Shown here one piece after another: positions 48,089 to 58,393 of a DNA stretch of 64,000 nucleotides. Origin of the DNA: JBFWVR01 sp050246635. GTDB lineage: Bacteria; Acidobacteriota; Vicinamibacteria; Vicinamibacterales; UBA2999. The notes below the pieces were generated by a model. It was not told the origin of the DNA. It ran no database searches and saw only the letters and a list, made by a program, of their open reading frames with translations. Position 1 is the first letter of the stretch. Each line of letters opens with the position of its first letter. The stretch lies in the NCBI GenBank assembly GCA_050246635.1, contig JBFWVR010000001.1, positions 434,001 through 498,000 of the forward strand, in the 5' to 3' direction. Both the position numbers and the translations under genes were made by a program.

Positions 48089-49315
48089 TCATCGATCGCG
48101 GGGCTTGAGCGCGTCCCGCAGCTGGTCGGCCAGTGAGCCAAGCCCACCCGGCGACTCGGATTGCTGCCGCTCCGTGTATGCGCGCACCTCGCTCGCGTCC
48201 TGGTCGGCGGCGGCGCGTTCGGCGGCCGTCCGGTCGGTCCTGGTCATGCCGTCCACGACCAGGGCCAGCCCGATCCGCTTCTTCTCGGGGTCGATACTGA
48301 GGATCTCGAAGTCGGCGGTCGTGCCCACGGGCACTGCGCGCGACCAGCCGCCGGCGTGCCCCGACGGCGGGAAGGTGGAGACGTGCGCGAGCCCCTCGAC
48401 GCCCGGCGCCAGCTCGACGAAGGCGCCGAACTCCGTCAGGCGCGTCACGCGGCCGGCGTGCACCTGTCCCGCCTGGAACGTGGACTGGACCGTCGACCAC
48501 GGATCGTCGACCAGCTGCTTCAGGCCGAGGGAGATCCGCTGGCCGTCGTCGTCCACCCGCAGCACCTTGACCGTGATCTCCTGTCCCGGTGAGACGATCT
48601 CGGCGGGGCGGGACACCCGCGACCAGGCCATCTCCGAGACGTGGAGCAGGCCCTGCACGCCGGAGCCGAGATCGACGAAGGCGCCGAAGTCGCGCACCGA
48701 GACCACCCGGCCGGGCATCACCGCGCCCGGCGCGATCGACGCGCGGAGCGCCTGCGCCCCCGCCCGCTGTTCCTCCTCGAGCAGCGCGCGCCGCGAGAGC
48801 ACGATGTCGCGGCCGCCGTTCTTGTACTCGATGATGCGGAAGGTGTAGGCGTGTCCCACGTGGACCTCGGGCGCCTCCGTCCGCACGATGTCGATCTGCG
48901 ACAGCGGGCAGAAGGCCCGCTGGCCGGCGACCCGCACCTCGTAGCCGCCCTTGACGGTCTGTTCGACGCGTCCTTCGACGGGCAGGCCCGCGCGGAACGC
49001 GTCCTCGATCTGCTGGCGGCTGGCGGCCCCACGTGCGAGCCGCCGGGAGAGGGTCAGGGTGCCGCTGGTGGCGACGACGACGGCCTGGACACGGTCGCCC
49101 ACGGCGACCTCCAGCGTGCCGTCATCGTCCTTCAGCTCGGCCACCTCGATGACGGCCTCGCCTTTCCCGCCGACGTCGACGAAGGCGACCTCCGGGCCGA
49201 TCGCGACGATCGTGCCTTCGACGGCCTGGCCCTTCGCGAAACGTTGCGGTTTGGTCGACGCCTCGAACAGCGCCGCGAAATCATCTTCCGGTTCGTTGGA
49301 CATCTCTCGTGTCAT
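48089..49315 (-). CDS. S1 RNA-binding domain protein (RpsA-like)
   Basis: The 408-residue protein contains four S1 domains: about 30-95 (VEGTIVAIGPEVAFVDVGGKGEAV), 110-175 (VEGRVEQTVKGGYEVRVAG), 195-265 (MPGRVVSVRDFGAFVDLGSGVQGLLHVSEM) and 285-350 (HAGRVTRLTEFGAFVELAPGVEGLAHV). The fourth is the least regular. It is shorter than six-domain RpsA. An acidic N-terminus and a disordered C-terminus flank them. Translation or RNA-decay roles are likely. Confidence 0.88.
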   Translation of the reverse strand: MTREMSNEPEDDFAALFEASTKPQRFAKGQAVEGTIVAIGPEVAFVDVGGKGEAVIEVAELKDDDGTLEVAVGDRVQAVVVATSGTLTLSRRLARGAASRQQIEDAFRAGLPVEGRVEQTVKGGYEVRVAGQRAFCPLSQIDIVRTEAPEVHVGHAYTFRIIEYKNGGRDIVLSRRALLEEEQRAGAQALRASIAPGAVMPGRVVSVRDFGAFVDLGSGVQGLLHVSEMAWSRVSRPAEIVSPGQEITVKVLRVDDDGQRISLGLKQLVDDPWSTVQSTFQAGQVHAGRVTRLTEFGAFVELAPGVEGLAHVSTFPPSGHAGGWSRAVPVGTTADFEILSIDPEKKRIGLALVVDGMTRTDRTAAERAAADQDASEVRAYTERQQSESPGGLGSLADQLRDALKPRDR

Positions 49316-49532
49316 CCGTCGTGCGCGACCGGGAGGGCCCCTGGGGGCCGGCGGCCGGCCCGCACGTCCTGCCTGCGCGTGACACCGCTAGTGTAGGCCA
49401 CGTGCGTGGTTGCCTGCATCCTCCCCCTGCCGCGCGCGACCCGCGTAAGGACGATCTCAAGGCGCCTCAGGACTTCTCAGGTTTCGATGGGGACGCGTCC
49501 ACGCCGCGACATCCGCTGCTACACTCCGCGCC

Positions 49533-50342
49533 ATGCTGAAGAGGTGGATCCCGTCGACTCGGCCGCTGGTGGCGGCTGTGCTGTGCTGTGTGGTGGCCGG
49601 ATGCAGTGGCGGGGGAGGTGCGACGCCAACCTCACCGACGGCCCAGCCCTCGACGGGCGGCGCGGCGCCGCCGACCACCGCGAGCGACGGCACCACGCTG
49701 CTGCAGAACCTGCCGATCGACCTCTCGGCCCTCGACTATGCCGCCATCGTCGCGCTCCGAGCCGGGCGCGAACCCGACTGGCTGCCGCTGGAAGACTTCG
49801 GTCGCGTGCTGCCAGTCACGTCGGCGCGGCCCGTGTCGCAGCCGAACCCGCAGCCGACGTTTTTCGCCCCACTGGGCACACCCGTGCTGGCGGTGGTCTC
49901 GGGAACGGTGATGAGCGTGTCGACGCTGTACAGCAACGACTTCTCGATCATGATTGCCTCGCCGGGACAGGGCGGGACGTGGGAGCACGAGCACGTCATG
50001 AACGTCCGGGTCACCGTCGGCGCCCGGGTGACGGCCGGCCAGCAGATCGGCGAGGTCAGCGACTATGAGTGCTCGTGGGGCCGGGGCGGCAATCCGTCAG
50101 ATCCGCTCTGCCAGTCGCGTCTGGGCCTGGTCGAAATCGGCCTGCTCTACGGCGGCAACCCGCCGATGCATCGCTGCCCGTTCGAGCCCGAGGTGGTGGC
50201 CCCTGAGCGGCAGGCGGACATCTTCGGCCAGCTGACATCGGCACGATCGCGTATCAAGGCGGCGTTCGGCGATCCCGACCTGTTCGGGGAGTCGGCCTGG
50301 GCGACGCCTCACTGCGTGACCCTGGGCCGGGTGGCCGGCTGA
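49533..50342 (+). CDS. Lipoprotein with M23/LytM-like domain
   Basis: The 269-residue protein has a lipoprotein signal with VVAGC-S at about 24, a Ser/Thr/Pro/Gly linker to about 55, and a beta-rich domain: FFAPLGTPVLAVVSGTVMSV, WEHEHVMNVRVTVGARVTAGQQIGEVSD (read in two parts). This is the pattern of M23/LytM domains, but the canonical HxH and HxxxD ligands are not all visible, so it may be a non-catalytic binding version. The last 89 nt overlap the convergent regulator gene. Confidence 0.65.
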   Translation: MLKRWIPSTRPLVAAVLCCVVAGCSGGGGATPTSPTAQPSTGGAAPPTTASDGTTLLQNLPIDLSALDYAAIVALRAGREPDWLPLEDFGRVLPVTSARPVSQPNPQPTFFAPLGTPVLAVVSGTVMSVSTLYSNDFSIMIASPGQGGTWEHEHVMNVRVTVGARVTAGQQIGEVSDYECSWGRGGNPSDPLCQSRLGLVEIGLLYGGNPPMHRCPFEPEVVAPERQADIFGQLTSARSRIKAAFGDPDLFGESAWATPHCVTLGRVAG

Positions 50343-51648
50343 GGCCGGGGCCGTCGATCAGGTCGACGGCGCTCCGCAACGCGTCGAACCGGGCGTCGGA
50401 GCGAAGGGGGCCCAGGGCCGGGTCCACGTCGAGGTAGATGATCCAGTACGACCGGTCAGCCATGGCGCGTTCCAACAAGGTGAACGCCGTGTCGTGGTCG
50501 CCCAGCGCCGCATGAATCGTCGCGAGCGTGTAGGGAGACACAAAGGTCTCCCGTGAACGTTCGTTGAGCTCGGCCAGCGCCGCGTCCGCGCCGGCGCGGT
50601 TGCCCTGCATGGCCTGCACGAGTCCCTCGGCCGCGACGACATCCCGGTCGTTGGACAGCGCCCGTGCAATCGCCAGTTCCTCCAGGGCCTGTGCGAAGCG
50701 GCCGAGGTGCGCGAGCGTGAGGCCAAGCCGGAAGTGCGCCATCGAGAATCGCGGGTCGACCTCGAGGACGTGGCGCAACTGCTTGGCGGCGACATCGAAC
50801 CGGCCCGAGTAGTACGCCGGATACGCGGCGATGGTCGCCGTGATTCTCGACAGTGGGTCCAGGGACTGGGCCCGCTCGAGCACGACGCTGGCCTCGTCGA
50901 AGCGTCCCCTGGTCGTGAGGTAGATGCCGTACCGCTGGTGAGCATCACCCAGGGCGGGGTTCAGCGCGATAGCCCGGGAGAGCGCGGTTTCGGCCTCGAG
51001 CCAGTTCCAGTCGAAGAACAGGGCGACGACGCCGAGGGCATTGTGGGCCTCGGCAAGGTTGGGGTCGTATCGCAGCGCGGTCTGGGCCGCGGCCTTCGAC
51101 TTCGGGAAGGCCTCGCGTGGCATCGAGGCCCCGTACAGGCTCAGGAGCGCGTACGCGTCGGCCAGTCCGGCCCACGCGGGCGCGAACGCCGGGTCCTCGT
51201 CCGTCGCCTGCAGGAAGCAGGTGATGGCCTCCCTGAGCGTGCTGGTCAGGCGCTTGTCCAGCAGGTGGCGTCCCTTGCGGAACCACGGCTCGGCGGGCGA
51301 AACGTCCCGGGCCGGTTCGACCGGGGCACGCACGTCGGCGGCAAATCGATAGCCCCGACCGGGAACCGTCACGATGCACCGGTGTTCTCGCGCCGACTCA
51401 CCGAGGGCCCGCCGCAGCACGGAGATGTTCTGCGCCAGGTTGCCCTCTTCGACGAAGGTGTCCGGCCAGACCGCGCTGAGCAACTCCGACTTGGTGACGA
51501 CGCGGTCCCGATTCGCGACCAGGACGCACAGGATGTCGAACGCCTTCGGGGGCAGGGCGACCGGCCGGTGGTTTCGCAGCAATAGCCGATGAGCCGTGCT
51601 GAGGCTGAACCCCTCGAACTCGAGCACGGTGGCGCCGACGCGTGACAT
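50254..51648 (-). CDS. Winged-helix (CadC/OmpR-type) regulator with TPR repeats
   Basis: The 464-residue protein has an OmpR/PhoB-type winged-helix domain at about 8-105 (LPPKAFDILCVLV, GNLAQNISVLRRALGE, VTVPGRGYRF). From about 120 TPR-like helices follow (ITCFLQATDEDPAFAPAWAGLADAY, AHNALGVVALFFDWNWLEAE, AHQRYGIYLTTRGRFDEA). There is no receiver and no clear membrane segment. Such regulators are abundant in Acidobacteria. It converges on the lipoprotein gene with an 89-nt overlap of coding ends. The target is unknown. Confidence 0.88.
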   Translation of the reverse strand: MSRVGATVLEFEGFSLSTAHRLLLRNHRPVALPPKAFDILCVLVANRDRVVTKSELLSAVWPDTFVEEGNLAQNISVLRRALGESAREHRCIVTVPGRGYRFAADVRAPVEPARDVSPAEPWFRKGRHLLDKRLTSTLREAITCFLQATDEDPAFAPAWAGLADAYALLSLYGASMPREAFPKSKAAAQTALRYDPNLAEAHNALGVVALFFDWNWLEAETALSRAIALNPALGDAHQRYGIYLTTRGRFDEASVVLERAQSLDPLSRITATIAAYPAYYSGRFDVAAKQLRHVLEVDPRFSMAHFRLGLTLAHLGRFAQALEELAIARALSNDRDVVAAEGLVQAMQGNRAGADAALAELNERSRETFVSPYTLATIHAALGDHDTAFTLLERAMADRSYWIIYLDVDPALGPLRSDARFDALRSAVDLIDGPGLSRPPGPGSRSEASPRPTPRTGRDRRTPP

Positions 51649-51856
51649 GCAGGGCTGATTTTCGCGGAGATTCTTCCGCGTGTGAAGCCCCTTCGCGTGA
51701 CGCCGGTCAGCCAGGGCACTCCCGTCGGACGGAAGCCCGGACCGATGCCCAACGGCGCGTCAGGGCAGCCAGACGGGTAGACCCGTCGCGGCAGGCCTTC
51801 CTGCCGGATGACGGATCTGCCCCGGCCGGGACGAAAAGGGGGAGCCCCTTCGCTGA

Positions 51857-54800
51857 CTACGGCAGCGTAATGGCGGCCAGGCCGGCGGCGGTCCGCCGGG
51901 CGTTGAGGGCCAGCAGGCCGGTGGTCGACAGCCGTGACCACGCCGCCATCACCTCGGCCGATCGCGTCCGGGCCTCGTCACACGCCGCGACCTGCCGCGC
52001 CGTGGGCGCGGTCTCCGCGGCCTGCATCGCCATCGCGGCAGCCATCATGGCGTCACTGGCGGTGTTGAGCGTCGGCGGTCCGCTGGGAGGGGCGGCGCGG
52101 CGGAAGCCTCCGGCCGGCTGCGGCGCCGGGGCCGGCGCCACGGCCTCGACCTCGGCCTTGAACGCCGCGGCGTCGGGCCCGCCGGCGGCCTCGAGGGCGG
52201 CCACCAGCCGGCGCGCGCGCTCGTAGGCGACGTGGTCCGCCAGGGCGCCGTCGTACATCTCCTTCGTGAGCTCCGCCACCCGGACAAGATCCGCCTGGGG
52301 CGTCTGCACCCGTGGATCGAGCATGAGCAGCAGCGGCTGTGTGAAGACCCTGCCGTTCACCGTCAGGCGAACCGTGTACCGTCCCGGCGGTGCCCACGGC
52401 GCCACCGGCGGCGGATAGGTACGCCCGGGCACCGCGCCCGTGGCGCCGCCCGCGACGCGCGGCTCCTCGCCGAGCGGCTCGTACCGCAGGTCCCAGCTGA
52501 AGCGGTGCATGCCCTTCGCCGTGGAGACCACCATCTGTGGCGCGGGCCAGTAGAGCGGCACACGACAGTTCGGGCCCGTCGGGTCCGCCTGGCAGGCCTT
52601 GTCCGCGGCACCCGGGTCGAGCGCGGGGTCGGGCGTGAGCACCGGGTCGTCGCTCGAGTAGTCGCGGATCGGCTCGCCGTAGGCATCGAGCACCTCGAGG
52701 CGGATCGGCCCGGCCACGTCGGCGGGCAGGTAGTAGTCGATGATGCCGCCAGGCGGCGGGTTGTCGCCGTGCGGCACCTCGGGCGGCCACTCGGTTGGAT
52801 CGTTCATCCCGTTCCGGGTCCGGACGGCGACGGCCGGTTCGAACAGGTACGCGTCGCTGGCGGCGGCTGCGCTGACGGCCTGGCGCAGCGGCGTGACGTT
52901 GTCGAGAATCCAGAAGCCGCGCCCGTGCGTGCCGGCTACGAGGTCCGAGCAGAGGCAGGCCGGGTCCACGTGCGTCCGCCGTCATGTGTGCGCCAGAAGT
53001 GCGGGTTCATGTCGTCCAGGCGCATCGTGTTCGCCGCGGCGTACGCGGTGCCACGGTCGAAGTGGCCGGCCTCGATGTTGAAGATGCGCGTCCACGGCTT
53101 GATCGCCGGCGGCGTGACGTTCGCCCACGTGCCCCCGCCGTCCATCGTCACCTGGATGTTGCCGTCGTCCGTGCCGGCCCAGAGGATCCCGACGTCCAGT
53201 GGTGACGCCGACAAGGCGGTGATGGTGCCCAGGGGCGCCGGCTCCACGGTGGCGGCGTACTTGCCGGCGTTGGCCGGGATGTCCCAGGCCTGGCGGGCCA
53301 GGTCGGGGCTGATGCGGGTCCAGCTCAGCCCCCGGTCATGCGTCTTCCAGACGACGTTCGACGTGTAGAAGAGGAGGTCGTGGTCGATGGGCGACCAGAG
53401 GATCGGCATCGTGCGGACGTCGCGGTTCAGCGGCCCGCCGCGTGGCCCCATGTCGGGACCGACGTTGGTGGTCTGCCCGGTCCTGCGGTTGTACAGCGTC
53501 ACGTCGGTGCGCGAGCTGCCGTACACCATGTCGGGGTCGCGCGGATCCGGGGCGGCGATGCCGTACTCCTGGATGTTGACCGGATGCCAGTCGTGGAAGG
53601 TGATCATGCCGTCGTTCGAGCGGCTCTGCACGCACGCCGAGCCGGAGTCCTGCTGGCCGCCGCAGACGCGGTACGGGTAGGCGGTGTCGGTCGTCACGTG
53701 GTACATCGCGCCCGTCGGCTGCGTGTACCAGTTGCTCCACGACTCGCCGCGGTTGGCGGAGATCACCGCGCCCTGATCGGACACCACGAGCAGGATGTCG
53801 GGGTTGTTCGGGTTGATCCACATCTTCTGGTAGTCGTCGCCGCCGTAGGCGCCGCGGACGGCCGACCAGTGGACGCCGCCATCCTCGCTCCGCCAGAGGA
53901 CGACCGTCGGGCTGTACACGACGTTCTCGTTCTTCGGGTCGACCGCGACCGTCGGCAGGTCGCCCCCGCCGATCCGGGCCAGGGGCCGCGTGTCCACGTG
54001 CGGGGTGGCGGCCCCGACCGGGCCCGCCGGCACGTCGATCGGCATCCAGTGCGCGCCGGCGTCGTTGGAGCGGTACAGGCCCACGATGCCGGTGGTGCCG
54101 CCGTCACGGCCCGCGCCGCTGGCCCCCGAGCGCTGCGGTGTGCCGGCGACCATCGCGTACACCACGTTCGGATTGCTCGGCGCCACCGCGAGATTGGCCT
54201 CGATCACGCTCGGGAGGCCTTCGGTGAGCGGCTGCCACGTGGACCCGCCGTCGGCGGACTTGAAGATGCCGTTGCCCGCGCCGCCGAACTCCGAGCTCTC
54301 ACGGAAGCCCTGTTGCTGCTGCCAGAGGGTGGCGTAGACGACCTGCGGGTTCGACGGATCGAGCGTGACGTCGTTGCCCGACGTGTACTCGTCGCGGTAG
54401 AGCACCTTCTCGAAGGTGCGGCCGCCATCGGTGGAGCGGAAGATGCCGCGCTCCTCGTTGGGACCGTAGGGATGGCCGAGCGCGGCCACGAACAGCCGGT
54501 CGGGATTCGCCGGATCCACCTCGATGTCGGCGATCATCTGGGTGTCGCGCAGCCCGAGGTGCGTCCAGGTCTTCCCGGCGTCGGTGGACTTGTACATCCC
54601 GTCACCGGTGGAGAGGTCGGGGCGGATGATGCCGGCCCCGCTCCCCACGTAGATGACGTCCGGGTTCGAGGGGGCCACGGCAATCGCGCCGATCGAACCG
54701 GTCGGCTGGTCGTCGAAGATCGGCACCCAGGTGGATCCGTAGTCGGTGGAGCGCCAGACGCCGCCGTTGTCGAAACCGATGTAGGCGACACTGGGCTGGC

Positions 54801-54960
54801 CGGGCACGCCGGCCACGGCGCGGCAGCGGCCGGCCCGCGTCGGTCCGATCGCGCGCCACTGCATGTCGTTGTAGACGGCCGGCGACTGCGCCGCGGTGTG
54901 GGCCGGGAGACCGGTGGCCACGAGGGCCAGGGCCAAGAGGAGGGAAGAGGTCGTGCGCAC
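51857..54960 (-). pseudogene. Disrupted sortilin/Vps10-like beta-propeller (BNR-repeat) secreted protein
   Basis: Two minus-strand frames make up one large protein. From ATG 54960 to about 52975 (674 residues) it has a signal peptide and BNR/Asp-box repeats (VWRSTDYGSTW, MYKSTDAGKTW, IFRSTDGGRTF, IFKSADGGSTW). It then stops after WRTHDGGRTWT. From about 52969 to 51857 another frame continues GTHGRGFWILDNVTPLRQ and a C-terminal part. The roughly 55-60 residues usually found between these two motifs are missing, so a deletion with frameshift split the gene. Each half could still be translated. An assembly error is possible. Confidence 0.7.
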
Positions 54961-55131
54961 GAGGGCGCCTCCTGACGGAAGGACCCGGCCCGCCGGACCG
55001 GGGCGCGGCAGGGGCGCCGCACCCGGGATTATAGCGCCGGGGCCAACGCGAAGGCCCGTGAGGTGGCGCGCGGGGCGGGCGTGCTGACGGGTTGGCGTGG
55101 GAAATGCAATGGGCCCCGCCGGGAGAGACCA

Positions 55132-55278
55132 ATGAACCTCATCGTCATTCTGATTGTGCTGCTGTTGTTGTTCGGTGGTGGCGGCTTCTACGTGGGCGGG
55201 CCGATGGTGGGCGGCAGCCTTGGCGGGATCATCCTGCTGATCCTCATCATCATGCTCATCTCGGGCAGGCGGCTATAG
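55132..55278 (+). CDS. Small hydrophobic Gly-rich protein (DUF3309-like)
   Basis: The 48-residue protein starts at ATG 55132 with GGGAGAG about 5 nt upstream. Two hydrophobic segments (IVILIVLLLLFGGGGFYVGG and GGIILLILIIMLIS) flank a glycine turn and the end is SGRRL. This matches small DUF3309-type membrane proteins. The function is unknown. Confidence 0.65.
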   Translation: MNLIVILIVLLLLFGGGGFYVGGPMVGGSLGGIILLILIIMLISGRRL

Positions 55279-55415
55279 CCGTCGCAGGTCGCGGGTAAGG
55301 GCGACGCCCCCGCCGACGGGCGTGGTTGACCCGCCGGGTTCCGAGAATGGGCAGGGGCCCGGCGTGCCCTGGCATCTGCTGGCGTTCGGGCACGGTGCCG
55401 GGGAGCCCCGGCCGA

Positions 55416-56432
55416 TCACGCGCTGGCGAGGAGGGCCGCGCCGGTGCGGCGAAGGGCCTCGACGCCGTGCACGTCTTCCTGGGAGAGGCCGAGGCGCACC
55501 CGAGGCAGCTCCGCGAACTCACGGTCGATCTGCATGAGGTAGGGGGCCTCCTGGCGGCGGCGCGCCTCGAGGAACGAGCCTCCGGCCTCCTCCGGGAGGA
55601 TGCGGTTGACGATGACGGCGGCCAGGGGCACCTTGGCGCGGCCGAGTTGCTCCACGGCCTTGCGGCTCTCGAGGGTCGAGAGGCGATCCGGATTGAGCAC
55701 CAGGAAGAACGCCGTCTGCGCTTCGTCCAGCAGCATCTCGCGGGCCTTGCGCAGCTTGCGCTGTCGGGCCAGCAGGATGTCGTTGATGCGGGCGGCGCGG
55801 CTGCCGGGCTCGTAGTCGGCCTGCGAGTCGATCACGCCGAAGTCGTCACCCCGGGCACGGCCGCCACCGAGGCGCGAGAGCAGGGATCCGAACCGGGCCG
55901 CGCGCGCGTCGTGCTGCAGCATCCCGTCCGTCCACGCCATCATGATCTCCGGCAGCGACAGCAGGCGGAGGGTGTGCCCGGTCGGCGCCGTGTCGAAGAT
56001 CACGAGGTCGAACCGCGATCCGGCCTCGGCCATGATCTCGGCCATGCGCTCAAGCAGGGCGGCCTCCACCGTGCCCGGCGCATAACGGGCGAGGTCGAGC
56101 TGCCGCGTCACCTCGCCGTACATCCGCGGGTGCACGAGCTCCTTCATCTGCTGGATGACACCGGTGATGTGCGCGTCGGCCGCGGCTTCGGGATCGACCT
56201 CCAGTCCGTGGAGGCCGGCGGTGAGCGCGGTCTCGTCGCCGCCGATGTCACGGCCGAAGACGTCGCCGAGGGAGTGCGCCGGATCGGTGGACACGACCAG
56301 GCAGCGCCGGCCCCGGTCGGCCGCGGCCACGCCCAGCGCGCCGGCAATCGTCGTCTTGCCGACGCCGCCCTTGCCGCCCACGAAGATGACGCGCCGCCCG
56401 TCGAGGGCGGCGGCCACCGGGTTCAGCAGCAC
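55416..56432 (-). CDS. ArsA/GET3-family ATPase
   Basis: The protein has 338 residues from GTG 56432; GTG 56417 is an alternative. FVGGKGGVGKTTIAGAL is the deviant Walker A, STDPAHSLGDVF switch I, and DTAPTGHTLRLLSLPEIM switch II of the ArsA/TRC40 family. It is a single half, as in GET3-like proteins, and lacks the Cys triad of arsenite pumps. Insertion or assembly of a membrane protein is the likely role. It is translationally linked to the CC-tail gene and cstA, which suggests it serves them. Confidence 0.85.
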   Translation of the reverse strand: MLLNPVAAALDGRRVIFVGGKGGVGKTTIAGALGVAAADRGRRCLVVSTDPAHSLGDVFGRDIGGDETALTAGLHGLEVDPEAAADAHITGVIQQMKELVHPRMYGEVTRQLDLARYAPGTVEAALLERMAEIMAEAGSRFDLVIFDTAPTGHTLRLLSLPEIMMAWTDGMLQHDARAARFGSLLSRLGGGRARGDDFGVIDSQADYEPGSRAARINDILLARQRKLRKAREMLLDEAQTAFFLVLNPDRLSTLESRKAVEQLGRAKVPLAAVIVNRILPEEAGGSFLEARRRQEAPYLMQIDREFAELPRVRLGLSQEDVHGVEALRRTGAALLASA

Positions 56433-56698
56433 CGGCAGCCGTCGAGCGGGGAGTGCTCCATGCCCATGCGCAGGTGCCACTCGTGGAACCGCTCCATCAG
56501 GACGGGCTGCAGCTCGAGGGTGAAGTAGCTGGCGGGGTTGGGCACGCCCAGCATCTCCGAGTAGACGAACAGCATGAAGAGGTCGTCCTCGTCGCGGCGC
56601 GCGCGGGCCACGGCCCCCCGGTAGGGGGCCGTGTAGTACTCGTCGAGCAGGGCGCCCGCCGCCGCGAGGCGGCGGCGGAGCGCGGTCAGCAGGGCCAT
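56423..56698 (-). CDS. Small protein ending in Cys-Cys (cory-CC-star-like)
   Basis: The 91-residue protein is helical, with DEDDLFMLFVYSEMLGVPNP and FTLELQPVLMERFHEWHLRM, and ends GCRCC at the stop. The C-terminal double Cys recalls the small family called cory-CC-star. It lies 9 nt after the cstA stop and overlaps the ATPase start by 10 nt. The terminal Cys pair could bind metal or be a modification or targeting signal for the ArsA-like ATPase. Confidence 0.75.
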   Translation of the reverse strand: MALLTALRRRLAAAGALLDEYYTAPYRGAVARARRDEDDLFMLFVYSEMLGVPNPASYFTLELQPVLMERFHEWHLRMGMEHSPLDGCRCC

Positions 56699-56707
56699 GG
56701 AACCAGT

Positions 56708-58393
56708 CTAGCTGGTCGCCACCGCCATCTCGGCGCGGGCCCGGCGGGCGGCCAGGAACGCCGAGCTCGCCTCGAGCATCACGAGAATCGCGGCGATCAC
56801 GATCAGGATGTCGAGGAACAGCAGCAGGAACTGCCCGGTCTCGTAGAGCGACCAGAGCTGGTAGAGCGCCGCCAGGAACGACATGCTCGTCACGAAGACC
56901 ATCGGGATCATCGTGTAGCGCGAGGGACGGCCCATCTTCACCAGCAGCACGCTGATCACGAGCAGCGTCAGGCCGGCGAGCAGCTGGTTGGTCGTGCCGA
57001 AGAGCGGCCAGATGATCATGCCGCCCGCGCCGCTGGCGCCACCGGCGCCGAAGGCGAGGACCAGGCACGCGACCACGGCCACCGTGGTGGCGACATAGCC
57101 GTTCTGGAGCGCGGGGATCCCGTAGATCGTGCCCCACTCCTGGATGATGTAGCGCTGCAGCCGCACGCCGGCGTCCATCGTGGTGCCCGCGAAGAGCACC
57201 GCCATCACGGTCAGCAGCGTCTGGGCGAAGGGCGTGCTGAGGCCCATGCCGCTCGTCAGGATGGTCGCGCCGCCCTGGACGAATGCCACCATGCCGCCCT
57301 GGCCGAAGGCCGTGTACATCGCCTGCCAGTCGGCGAGCGACGCGAAGCCGGCCGTCGCCGCGATGATCGTCACGAGCGCAAGCGAGCCCTCGCCGACCGA
57401 CCCGAGGTAGCCGACGAAACGCGCGTCCGTCTCCTTGTCGAGCTGCTTGGACGTGGTGCCCGAGCCGACCAGCCCGTGGAAGCCCGAGATCGCACCGCAC
57501 GCAATGGTGACGAAGAGCAGCGGGACGATGGGCGGGGAGCCGGCAGGCATGTTGGTGTTGAACGCCGGCGCGACGATCGTGGGATTGGCGAGCAGGACGG
57601 CGCCGTACATCAGCCCCAGGCCGACGAAGAGCTGGATGCCGTTGATGTAGTCGCGCGGCTGCAGCAGAAGCCAGACCGGCAGCATCGACGCGATGGCCGC
57701 GTAGACGAAGAGGATGATGATCCACTGGCCGGCCGGGCCGAGTCCCCCGACCTGGGCGGGGAGCGAGATCGGGACCGCGTCGCCGAGGAAGATCACCGCG
57801 TAGAGCACGATCGTGCCGATGATGGTCGGCCACAGCAGCCCGGTCCCCACCTTGTAGAGCAGCACGCCGATGACGAGCGCGACGGCAATGGCGCTCCACG
57901 CCGGGATGACGCTGCTCGGCGTCGCCATGAAGGCGTCCGAGATGGCGACGCCGAAGACGGCGTTGACCATCAGGAGCAGCAGGAAGATCACGACCATGAA
58001 CAGCGTGCGCGAGCGTTTGCTGACGGCGTCACCCGTGAGCGCGCCGATCGACTGGCCCCTGTTGCGGACGCTGGCCCAGATCGAGCCGAAGTCGTGCACG
58101 CCGGAGAAGAACATCGTGCCGCAGACCACCCAGATGAAGGCGGGCAGCCAGCCCCAGATGACGGCGATGCCGGGGCCGATGATCGGCGCCGCGCCGGCGA
58201 CCGCCGTGAAGTGGTGGCCCCACAGCACGAACCGGTTGGTCGGCACGTAGTCGATGTCGTCACGCTGGGCGTGCGCCGGCGTCTCGAAATTGGGGTCGAG
58301 ACGATAAATCTTCTCGGCGATGAACTTCGAGTAGAAGCGGAAGCCGAGGAACATCGCCGCCAGGCCGGCGACGGCAAGGATCGTGGCACTCAT
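56708..58393 (-). CDS. cstA: Carbon starvation protein A (pyruvate/peptide transporter family)
   Basis: The 561-residue protein has more than 14 hydrophobic segments. RDDIDYVPTNRFVLWGHHFTAVAG, GAAPIIGPGIAVIWGWLPAF and GAISGFHGLVGSGTTSKQL are conserved CstA motifs. LFGTTNQLLAGLTLL is in the C-terminal half. The family imports pyruvate or peptides in carbon-starved cells. The usual small partner YbdD is absent; a CC-tail protein follows instead. Confidence 0.93.
   Translation of the reverse strand: MSATILAVAGLAAMFLGFRFYSKFIAEKIYRLDPNFETPAHAQRDDIDYVPTNRFVLWGHHFTAVAGAAPIIGPGIAVIWGWLPAFIWVVCGTMFFSGVHDFGSIWASVRNRGQSIGALTGDAVSKRSRTLFMVVIFLLLLMVNAVFGVAISDAFMATPSSVIPAWSAIAVALVIGVLLYKVGTGLLWPTIIGTIVLYAVIFLGDAVPISLPAQVGGLGPAGQWIIILFVYAAIASMLPVWLLLQPRDYINGIQLFVGLGLMYGAVLLANPTIVAPAFNTNMPAGSPPIVPLLFVTIACGAISGFHGLVGSGTTSKQLDKETDARFVGYLGSVGEGSLALVTIIAATAGFASLADWQAMYTAFGQGGMVAFVQGGATILTSGMGLSTPFAQTLLTVMAVLFAGTTMDAGVRLQRYIIQEWGTIYGIPALQNGYVATTVAVVACLVLAFGAGGASGAGGMIIWPLFGTTNQLLAGLTLLVISVLLVKMGRPSRYTMIPMVFVTSMSFLAALYQLWSLYETGQFLLLFLDILIVIAAILVMLEASSAFLAARRARAEMAVATS

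Noticed and set aside
55416..56432. Arsenite pump ATPase of the ars island
   Set aside because: It is 25 kb from the ars genes, is a single half without the Cys triad and is coupled to cstA instead.
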